A DNA stretch of 64,000 nt from Borreliella andersonii (GTDB lineage: Bacteria > Spirochaetota > Spirochaetia > Borreliales > Borreliaceae), in contig NZ_CP132457.1 in NCBI RefSeq assembly GCF_032595875.1, positions 682,001 through 746,000 on the forward strand. Reading direction: 5' to 3'. Both the position numbers and the translations under genes were made by a program. A model generated the notes under the pieces. It ran no database searches. It was given only the letters and a program-made list of their open reading frames with translations, and was not told the origin of the DNA. The stretch's first letter is position 1, and every line of letters starts with the position of its first letter. Below, one piece after another: positions 57,677-64,000 of the stretch.

Positions 57677-59449
57677 ATGAGTGGTAATAACAATAGTGTA
57701 TATAACTCTATAGGTCAACTTTCAAAAGAGACTAAAAATAGGTTGATGAATGATATAAGAAAAAGCTTAGGTTTGAATTCTTCTGATTTTGTTTTGCCCA
57801 ATAGTAGTAGTGAGCCCTATGTTGATTATCAGCTTGAAAAATTTCTTTCAGGGCGTTTAATGGAAGAATCATTTCTTATTAGAATGTGGTTAACTATTGT
57901 AAATTTTTTTCAAAAAGATAAAAGTAAGGAAGATATATATAAAGCTTATGTCATAAAAAACCTGGAAAATCAAATTAATGAAATGTGTAAAAATCCAGTA
58001 ATAGATTTTAAGAGAGAATGTTTGCATATTGGTTTTGTAGAGATGTTTTTTAGTGTTTACCGGTATTCAATGGAATTGAAAGAATTTTTTAAGAAATTAG
58101 AAAAAGGTGGCATTATTGTTGAGCAAACTATTTTAGAAATTATTCAAAGTAAAGTTCTTAATTTTAAGAGCAATTTGGAAGATTTTTTAGATGAAGGTGA
58201 ATATGAACTTTTTTTAAAAAAAGAAAAAACTCAAAACGATTTAGAAGAATCTCTTAAGGTTAAGATAAATGATTATATCAATTCTATTCCATCTACTACT
58301 TACAGAATTGTTTCTGACATGTTTGAGTTTTATTATGTTTTTAATAGTTTGGCGTTTTTTCCTTACAAATCTTTTTTTTCATTTTTCAATGTAGATCTTT
58401 TAGATAATACTGAAAATATTAGCATTGTTGACCTTGATATTGGATTTGGAGCTAGCTTTTCAAGTGTTAGTAAGTATTTAAATTCTTTTTTTGACATTTT
58501 GTATACATTAAAAGATATTGAGATAGATGAGGATATTGTTAAAAGCATTATATCAAATTATTTTTCAATATCTGATGATATTAGTAATTCAGAGATAATT
58601 TCAAGAGAAGATCACATATCTCGAGTAGAATATGTATTGAAAAATGTATTATCGATTGTATCTAAGATTGTTAACTTGTCAAGAACTTTACCTTATTTGG
58701 ATATTTTTAGAGTATATTGCAAAAATCCTGTTGCATCTCTTAAGAAATATGTACCCTTTTTTGATGTAAAAAATTTTTATGAGAATATTTTATTTTTAAA
58801 TGTTATGGGTCAGGCTATTAAAAAACGTGATAGCTCTTTAAAAGTTCTTGTGATCAAAGAAATAAAAAGTCTTGTTAGAGATCCTAGTGTAATTTTAAAT
58901 TTAAAAGGTGGGATTTTTAATGAATTAAATCTTGGTCGTTATAGTTTTAAAAAGTTATATTTTCTTAATGATTTTTTTAAAAACATATATGATGTTAGAA
59001 TGATGGAAGTTTTAAGAACTATAAATAATGTCGTATTAATTAATAATCATGATTTGAGAAATATATATGTTGACATTGAAAATAATATTACTGCTTTAAA
59101 AAAAGAAATTTATAATATTTACTTTGAGATTGATTATAAAAATGAAGAGTTTGAAAGGTATAAAAGAGATGGTAAAATTGATGACTCTTATAAGGAAAGG
59201 ATTTTGAAGTGGTGCTTAAATGAATCGGTTTCTATTGATAAAGTTTCAAACAGATTTGTAGATTATTTTATTGAACTTAAAAAGAGATGTTTGTCTTTAT
59301 TGGAAAATCATAATGTTTTTATTCGAAAATCTTTAACAGTTTCTTACAAATCGATAGTAACCGAAAATAAAGCAATTACATTAGTTGATGTTATTGGCAA
59401 TCTTTTGGAAATTATAAATCAGGCGCTTTTTATAATAAAAAATTTATAA
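57677..59449 (+). CDS. uncharacterised 590-residue protein (BB0707-like)
   Basis: No recognised enzyme motif. The protein lacks a signal peptide, looks helical and is moderately hydrophobic (for example NSLAFFPYKSFFSFFNVDLLD), so it may be membrane-associated. The last third is coiled-coil-like with many Lys, Glu and Asn. GAGG upstream supports ATG 57677. It is followed after 5 bp by a small membrane protein, suggesting a two-gene unit. Likely spirochaete-restricted. Confidence 0.78.
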   Translation: MSGNNNSVYNSIGQLSKETKNRLMNDIRKSLGLNSSDFVLPNSSSEPYVDYQLEKFLSGRLMEESFLIRMWLTIVNFFQKDKSKEDIYKAYVIKNLENQINEMCKNPVIDFKRECLHIGFVEMFFSVYRYSMELKEFFKKLEKGGIIVEQTILEIIQSKVLNFKSNLEDFLDEGEYELFLKKEKTQNDLEESLKVKINDYINSIPSTTYRIVSDMFEFYYVFNSLAFFPYKSFFSFFNVDLLDNTENISIVDLDIGFGASFSSVSKYLNSFFDILYTLKDIEIDEDIVKSIISNYFSISDDISNSEIISREDHISRVEYVLKNVLSIVSKIVNLSRTLPYLDIFRVYCKNPVASLKKYVPFFDVKNFYENILFLNVMGQAIKKRDSSLKVLVIKEIKSLVRDPSVILNLKGGIFNELNLGRYSFKKLYFLNDFFKNIYDVRMMEVLRTINNVVLINNHDLRNIYVDIENNITALKKEIYNIYFEIDYKNEEFERYKRDGKIDDSYKERILKWCLNESVSIDKVSNRFVDYFIELKKRCLSLLENHNVFIRKSLTVSYKSIVTENKAITLVDVIGNLLEIINQALFIIKNL

Positions 59450-59454
59450 ATTTC

Positions 59455-59778
59455 ATGAAAACTTTTAAAGTAAAAAATCTAAGACGTTTTTCAGATTTTA
59501 TTAGAATTTTGGTTATTGTATTTTTTTTAAATTCTTTGTTAAGTTTATTTGTGTTTTTGGCTGGTTCTTACAATATTTTTGTGTATAATTTTCAGAAATT
59601 TTATCTTGATTTTACTATTATTTTAAGTTCTATTTCTTTTGGACTTGAATTTACTAGGCTAATATTTTTTTATTTTTTGAAAAATAAAAAAATTAATTAT
59701 TATTTAATTTTAATTTTTAGTTTTACAATTTTTTTTTGTGCTCTTGTTTTTAAAATTTTTCTTTCTGGTAATAAATAA
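59455..59778 (+). CDS. small membrane protein (BB0708-like)
   Basis: The 107-residue protein has three predicted membrane helices (about residues 14-38, 48-72 and 80-103) and a basic N-terminus (MKTFKVKNLRRF). No motif is recognised. It probably works with the upstream protein, from which it is 5 bp apart. Hairpin AAACTA/TAGTTT (59842-59858) with T-run may end this transcript, just before the tRNA genes. Confidence 0.72.
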   Translation: MKTFKVKNLRRFSDFIRILVIVFFLNSLLSLFVFLAGSYNIFVYNFQKFYLDFTIILSSISFGLEFTRLIFFYFLKNKKINYYLILIFSFTIFFCALVFKIFLSGNK

Positions 59779-59817
59779 TTAATAGGAAAATTATATTAAT
59801 TATTTATTAATATTCTA

Positions 59818-59846
59818 TTGACTAATGAATTTTATTTTTATAAACT
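59818..59846 (+). promoter_or_regulatory. promoter of tRNA-Thr/tRNA-Tyr
   Basis: TTGACT (59818-59823) is followed by TATAAA (59839-59844, 15-bp spacing) or TAAACT (59841-59846, 17-bp spacing). The tRNA-Thr 5' end is about 20 bp further. Confidence 0.55.
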
Positions 59847-59864
59847 AACTATTAGTTTTTGTTT

Positions 59865-59938
59865 GCCGACTTAGCTCAGCTGGCCAGAGCAGCGGTCTTG
59901 TAAACCGCAGGTCGTCGGTTCGATTCCGACAGTCGGCT
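59865..59938 (+). tRNA. tRNA-Thr (anticodon TGT)
   Basis: The 74-nt cloverleaf has acceptor GCCGACT/AGTCGGC, D stem GCTC/GAGC, anticodon stem-loop GCGGT CTTGTAA ACCGC, and T arm GTCGG TTCGATT CCGAC. The discriminator is T. CCA is not encoded. It lies 4 bp from tRNA-Tyr. Confidence 0.97.
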
Positions 59939-59942
59939 TTAT

Positions 59943-60024
59943 GGGGCGGTACCGAAGTGGTTAACCGGGGCAGACTGTAAATCTGTTGGCTTTGCCTACG
60001 TGGGTTCGAATCCCACCCTCCCCA
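59943..60024 (+). tRNA. tRNA-Tyr (anticodon GTA)
   Basis: The 82-nt class II tRNA has a long variable arm (TGGCTTTGCCTACG region), anticodon loop CTGTAAA with GTA, T arm GTGGG TTCGAAT CCCAC and discriminator A. The acceptor GGGGCGG/CCTCCCC has six pairs and a C-T mismatch at position 5-68. CCA is not encoded. Confidence 0.95.
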
Positions 60025-60155
60025 ATTTAGTAGAATTGTAAGCAATTGCCTTTTTTAATTTTTGATTGTGATCTATAAATGCGTTATGTCGTTTCATTTT
60101 GGTGCTTATATTTTTGTCTATTTAGAAAAGTTATTATTGGTTATAAGATATGATG

Positions 60156-60226
60156 TTAGCTATCAATTAAAGATTTTTAATTGATAGCTAAAGTGCAATT
60201 AGCAAAGACTTTTGTTTAGCTAGGAG
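60156..60226 (+). promoter_or_regulatory. structured leader of mltG: 16-bp hairpin with alternative pairing to the ribosome-binding site
   Basis: 60156-60171 pairs perfectly with 60176-60191 (loop GATT). The end of the right arm, TAGCTAA (60185-60191), is also complementary to TTAGCTA (60216-60222), whose last two bases begin the Shine-Dalgarno TAGGAG (60221-60226). The same arm can also pair as GCTAA with TTAGC (60199-60203). The three pairings are mutually exclusive. No T-run follows the first hairpin. A -10-like TATAAG lies at 60142-60147. Confidence 0.6.
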
Positions 60227-60232
60227 ATTATT

Positions 60233-61264
60233 GTGCTTATTAAAATTGGGAAAGTGTTTATCCTTTTCTTTTTTTTGGGATCTATTTTGTCGATTTTTAT
60301 ATATTTTTTAAATTTATCTTCTTTAACAAATGGCTTAGTTTATGAATTTAATGTTGAAAAAGGTTGGGGAGTTAGGAAAATAGCTAAAGAATTGAAAAAG
60401 CAAAAATTAATTAAATCCGAGCTGCTTCTTGTTTTTATTTCATATATTTTAGGTAGTGATAAACAATTTAAAGAGGGAAGGTATTTGATCAATAGCGATC
60501 TTTCTACATTTGAAATATATAAAGAATTTTTAAAGGGATCTTCTAATGTAAATGTTGATGTTACAATACCTGAAGGTTATACTAGCAGAAGAATTGCTTT
60601 AAAGCTAAAAGAATTTTCCGTTATTGATGATGTTCAAGATTTTATTTTTTTAATCAACGAAAAATCATTTATTTATGAGTTTGGGTTTGATTACGACTCT
60701 CTTGAAGGATTTTTATTTCCAGATACTTATAAATTTTATAAGGGCATAGAAATAAAGAATGTAGTTCGCATGTTTGTTGATAATTTTTTAAGTAAACTTA
60801 AATCCATAGGTGTTGTTCTTGGCGATTATTCGAGCAAAGAGCTTTACAATAGAGTAATAATAGCATCTATTGTTGAACGTGAGTATAGGGTTAAAAGTGA
60901 AGCCCCAATAATGTCTTCAGTTTTTTATAATAGAATAAAATCTGGTATGGCATTACAATCCTGTGCTACTATTGAATATGTTATTACAGAGGAGCTAGGA
61001 CGAAGTCATCCCAAGAGGATTTATTTTTCAGATTTAGAGATAAATTCTCCTTATAACACATATGTTAATAAAGGATATCCTCCTACTCCAATTTCAAATG
61101 CTGGTATTATTTCGCTGCAGGCAGCTTTTTTCCCGAAAAATACGCAATATTTATTTTTTGTTGTAAAAGACTCCAAGTTGGGCACACATCAATTTTCATC
61201 AGAATATTCTTCACACCTTTTAGGGGCAAAAGATTATATTAGAAATTTTATTACCAAGGATTAA
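60233..61264 (+). CDS. mltG: MltG, endolytic murein transglycosylase
   Basis: The 343-residue protein has one N-terminal membrane helix (about residues 8-28), a LysM-like region and the YceG domain. The catalytic Glu lies in VIIASIVEREYRVKSEAP, followed by FYNRIKSGMALQSCATIEYV and the late SPYNTYVNKGYPPTPISNAG block. It cuts nascent glycan strands to set their length. The GTG start at 60233 has TAGGAG at 60221-60226. It lies 5 bp before dnaG, so mltG-dnaG-rpoD form one operon. Confidence 0.95.
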   Translation: MLIKIGKVFILFFFLGSILSIFIYFLNLSSLTNGLVYEFNVEKGWGVRKIAKELKKQKLIKSELLLVFISYILGSDKQFKEGRYLINSDLSTFEIYKEFLKGSSNVNVDVTIPEGYTSRRIALKLKEFSVIDDVQDFIFLINEKSFIYEFGFDYDSLEGFLFPDTYKFYKGIEIKNVVRMFVDNFLSKLKSIGVVLGDYSSKELYNRVIIASIVEREYRVKSEAPIMSSVFYNRIKSGMALQSCATIEYVITEELGRSHPKRIYFSDLEINSPYNTYVNKGYPPTPISNAGIISLQAAFFPKNTQYLFFVVKDSKLGTHQFSSEYSSHLLGAKDYIRNFITKD

Positions 61265-61269
61265 GAAGT

Positions 61270-63051
61270 ATGAACTATTTACAAACCGCAGCCTTAAATA
61301 AAAGCAAGTTTGATATTGTAGCTATTGTGGAGCAGTATATTAAGCTTATTAAATCGGGATCTACTTATAAAGGTCTTTGCCCTTTTCATGCTGAGAGAAC
61401 TCCCTCTTTTTTTGTAAATCCTTTGCAAGGATATTTTTATTGTTTTGGATGCAAAAAGGGTGGAGATGTTATTGGATTTTTAATGGATATGGAAAAAATC
61501 AATTATAGTGATGCTCTTAAGATTTTATGTGAAAAATCCGGTATTCATTATGATGATTTAAAAATAAATCGAGAAAGTGAAAATAAAAATGAAAATAGAG
61601 ACATAATTTCAAAAATTTATTCTTTAAATTCTAGATTAATCAATACCATTAAATTTTTTTTGAATAAAAACAAAAAAGCTTTAGATTATGTTTTAAAAAG
61701 TAGAGCAATATCTAAGGAAATCGTTGATTTATTTGAACTTGGTTATTTGCCATTTAACGTTAAAAATGGCTTGGAGCTACATGATTTTTTAGTTTCAAAA
61801 GGATACTCTTTTGAAATACTTAGAAAAAGTGGTTTGTTTTCGAAAACGAATCCCAAAGCCTCTATTTTATCTCAAAGATTAATTTTTCCAATTAAAGACT
61901 TTAAAGGAAATGTTGTTGGTTTTGGAGGTCGAGATTTAGATGGGAAAGGTTCCAAGTATATTAATTTAAGCGAAACTGAAGTTTTTAAAAAAAAGGAGCT
62001 TCTTTACGGATTTTATGAAGGTTTTGAGGAGATTAAATTTACAAAATCAGTTATATTGGTAGAGGGATATATAGATGTTCTTGCTTTTTTTACATCTGGG
62101 ATTAAGAGAGCGGTATCTACTCTTGGCACTGCTTTTTCAAAAGAACACCTGGCTTTGATTCAAAGATATGCTGATGAAATAATATTATCTTTTGACGGGG
62201 ATGATGCTGGACTTTCTGCAACTTTAAAAGCTTATCAAATTTGTTTGCCATTTAATATTAATGTTAGTGTTCTTAGAATGGATTTAGGCCTTGATCCTGC
62301 GGATGTTCTTAAAAGTGAAGGTGTAGATTATTTGCAAAAAATTTTAAATAATAGATGTGATGCTTTTGAATATCTTTTGGATGTTTATTCTAATAAATAT
62401 GATTTAAATAAAACTGTAGATTTAAATGCTATGATTAATTTATTTTTAAATTTGATAAGTTTATCAAAAGTAGATACTCAGAAAAAAGTTTTTTTAGACA
62501 AGCTAAGCAATAAACTTGGCATTGGTGTAACAACTTTATTGAAAGATTATTATAGAATAAAAGAAAGATTCGTAGTTGACAATAATAAAAGAAATTTGTA
62601 TGCTCATAATGATGATTCTTATGAGAGGTATTTAATAGTAGCGTTGTTGAAAAATTTTAGTTATTTTAGTGTGGTAAGGCGTAATATTATTGATAGTGAT
62701 TTAATTAATATCGATGCCAGAAAGGTTTTTATGTGCTTTGAAGATTTATTTGAAAATAATAAAGATTTTTCATTAATGGATTTAAAAAAAAAGTTAAAGG
62801 ATGCCTATAAAATTAGTGAATTTTTTTTTGAAGAAATTTTAAATTCTGAATTTGAAGTAGATGATGAGATGCTCATTCATATTTTACTTGCAATCAAGAA
62901 AAGAAAATTGGATTTTCGTGTTTTGCTTTGCAAAAAAAGATGTGATGGAAACTCTTTGGTAAATGCTAAAATTCAAATAAATGAGTTAATGTTTTTAAAT
63001 ATGCAGAGAAAAAATTTAAAAATCTACATAGATGGTGTTCCAGGGAGTTAG
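61270..63051 (+). CDS. dnaG: DnaG primase
   Basis: The 593-residue enzyme makes RNA primers for replication. The N-terminal zinc-binding domain uses C37, H40, C58 and C61 (CPFHAERTPSFF..YCFGCKKGGD). The RNA-polymerase core follows with FPIKDFKGNVVGFGGR, and a TOPRIM with VEGYIDVLAFFTSG and SFDGDDAG. The C-terminal helicase-binding region is divergent. The start is 5 bp after mltG, and the stop is 3 bp before the rpoD start, the classic macromolecular-synthesis arrangement without rpsU. Confidence 0.97.
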   Translation: MNYLQTAALNKSKFDIVAIVEQYIKLIKSGSTYKGLCPFHAERTPSFFVNPLQGYFYCFGCKKGGDVIGFLMDMEKINYSDALKILCEKSGIHYDDLKINRESENKNENRDIISKIYSLNSRLINTIKFFLNKNKKALDYVLKSRAISKEIVDLFELGYLPFNVKNGLELHDFLVSKGYSFEILRKSGLFSKTNPKASILSQRLIFPIKDFKGNVVGFGGRDLDGKGSKYINLSETEVFKKKELLYGFYEGFEEIKFTKSVILVEGYIDVLAFFTSGIKRAVSTLGTAFSKEHLALIQRYADEIILSFDGDDAGLSATLKAYQICLPFNINVSVLRMDLGLDPADVLKSEGVDYLQKILNNRCDAFEYLLDVYSNKYDLNKTVDLNAMINLFLNLISLSKVDTQKKVFLDKLSNKLGIGVTTLLKDYYRIKERFVVDNNKRNLYAHNDDSYERYLIVALLKNFSYFSVVRRNIIDSDLINIDARKVFMCFEDLFENNKDFSLMDLKKKLKDAYKISEFFFEEILNSEFEVDDEMLIHILLAIKKRKLDFRVLLCKKRCDGNSLVNAKIQINELMFLNMQRKNLKIYIDGVPGS

Positions 63052-63054
63052 GTT

Positions 63055-64000
63055 TTGTCGGATTTGGAAAAGAAATATTCGAAGCTGATAGAGGGTATTA
63101 TTACTCATTTGGGAGATAGGAAATCTCTTGGTTTTAGTGAATTATCAAATTTACTTCCCGATGATATCTTAGAGCCAGAGATTCTTGATAGTATTTGCTC
63201 GGCACTTGAGGATAGAGGAATAAGGTTAGTTAATAAAATTTCGGAATTAGATCTGGTTGTCAGCGAGGATGGAAATGATGAAGAGGAAGAGGTTGAAATT
63301 GAGTCTGATAGAAATTTTATGATTTTAGATGATGGTTTTCAAAGTGATGAGGAAAATATTGATATTGATGTTAAACTGGATGATTGTGATGAAGAAGATA
63401 TTTCTGTTAAGGATGATTTAGTTTCAGGGTATATTAAAGGCAATGTTTTAAAAGATAGTCATTCAGAAGATCCAATCAAGCTTTATTTAAAGGAAATAGG
63501 AAAAGAGTTTTTATTGACGGGAAATCAGGAAGTTGAACTTGCAAAGCAAATGGATTCTGGAGAAAGCATAATTGAGAATATTCTTAAGAATGAGGGACTT
63601 GTTATAGAAAATTATTATAATCTTGTAAATACTATTTACTCAAGAATGGAAAGGGAGGAGTTTTTTAAAAGAGAAAAAGATAAGGATAAAGAGAGTAGTC
63701 CGGATTTTTATAATAAAAAAAAAAGAATTGCCTCTTTTTATAAAATTCCTTTAAAGCCAATTCAAGATCGTTTAATAAGTTATGTAGATAATAAGCATAG
63801 GGTGTATAATCTTGGAGGGGATATTTTTGAAAAGAATTTAAAAAAGGAAAGATTAGTCCTAAAAGAGCTTTTAAGAGATATTCCCTTGTATCAAGAGGAA
63901 CTAAGAATTTTTTCAGATGATTATATTGATTCTGCTAACAAAATAAAAGATTTACAAAGACAGCAAAGAATAATTCTAAGCAGGCTAAAAATTGAAAAAA
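63055..64000 (+). CDS. rpoD: RNA polymerase sigma-70 factor RpoD, 3' end cut by window
   Basis: TTG 63055 (MSDLEKKYSKLIEGI) follows GGGAG (63043-63047), and the frame stays open to the right edge, about 315 codons. The region 1.1-like start (ITHLGDRKSLGFSELSNLLP) is followed by an acidic stretch (SEDGNDEEEEVEIES), then region 1.2 (DPIKLYLKEIGKEFLLTGNQEVELAKQM) and the non-conserved region. Regions 2-4 lie outside the window. It is the housekeeping sigma factor, reading the TTGACA/TATAAT-type promoters noted here. Confidence 0.95.
   Translation, partial: MSDLEKKYSKLIEGIITHLGDRKSLGFSELSNLLPDDILEPEILDSICSALEDRGIRLVNKISELDLVVSEDGNDEEEEVEIESDRNFMILDDGFQSDEENIDIDVKLDDCDEEDISVKDDLVSGYIKGNVLKDSHSEDPIKLYLKEIGKEFLLTGNQEVELAKQMDSGESIIENILKNEGLVIENYYNLVNTIYSRMEREEFFKREKDKDKESSPDFYNKKKRIASFYKIPLKPIQDRLISYVDNKHRVYNLGGDIFEKNLKKERLVLKELLRDIPLYQEELRIFSDDYIDSANKIKDLQRQQRIILSRLKIEK

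Noticed and set aside
59845..60045. Open 66-codon frame on the minus strand
   Set aside because: It is antisense to tRNA-Thr and tRNA-Tyr. The peptide (NWGGWDSNPRR, CRNRTDDLRFTRP) is the well-known spurious translation of tRNA genes.

Overview
The window is a gene-dense, AT-rich chromosomal segment from a Lyme-group Borrelia (Borreliella). The evidence is a class I lysyl-tRNA synthetase, a six-gene mevalonate operon, periplasmic flagellar protein FlaA in front of cheA2-cheW3-cheX-cheY3, BosR, NapA with a cysteine-rich tail, and a second EF-G. From memory the order matches B. burgdorferi BB0646 to BB0712. It is core chromosome: I see no insertion sequence, prophage, CRISPR array, plasmid-type repeat or compositional island.

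Layout. 1-3277 (-): the bb0648-bosR-bb0646 redox/metal regulatory cluster. 3468-9669 (+): lone groEL with its own terminator, then bb0650, yajC-secD-secF (Sec translocase accessory complex) and an uncharacterised gene. 9666-15893: dnaJ, a HemW-like radical-SAM relative with a damaged cluster motif, rpiA, gpmA, class I lysS and era, on mixed strands. 15996-20458: small envelope proteins (zinc ribbon, DUF192, lipoprotein, glycosyltransferase, cell-wall amidase, GerMN domain). 20536-26619 (+): the flaA-cheA2 chemotaxis operon, with a 13-codon mini-cistron coupled to cheY3. 26659-29733 (-): gph and three unknown, tightly overlapping genes, one with a voltage-sensor-like helix. 29821-29871: a 51-bp near-continuous perfect palindrome in the divergent spacer. 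29993-33653 (+): an ABC importer, probably for nucleosides. 33809-38004 (+): two chemoreceptors and a strong terminator. 38045-39112 (-): mnmA.

39206-45491 (+): mvaS-fni-mvaA-mvaD-mvaK2-mvaK1, a complete acetoacetyl-CoA to IPP/DMAPP route in overlapping genes behind one good promoter. Then come tRNA-Val, a CAP-domain lipoprotein, napA, fusA2, a ROK regulator, ffh, the rpsP-KH-rimM-trmD-rplS ribosome operon, an unexplained 320-bp gap, a zinc-motif protein with coaD, rpmF-acpP-rnc, pcnB(-), two unknown genes, tRNA-Thr and tRNA-Tyr, and mltG-dnaG-rpoD, with rpoD cut by the right edge.

The genes serve protein export and folding, translation, motility and chemotaxis, nucleoside or sugar uptake, isoprenoid synthesis and oxidative/metal stress. 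I found no wholly new system. The best candidates for new biology are small: the leader upstream of mltG, where a 16-bp hairpin arm can alternatively pair with the Shine-Dalgarno region; the coupled mini-cistron before cheY3; the 51-bp palindrome; the cysteine loss in the HemW-like protein; and the rplS-bb0700 gap, which may encode a small RNA.
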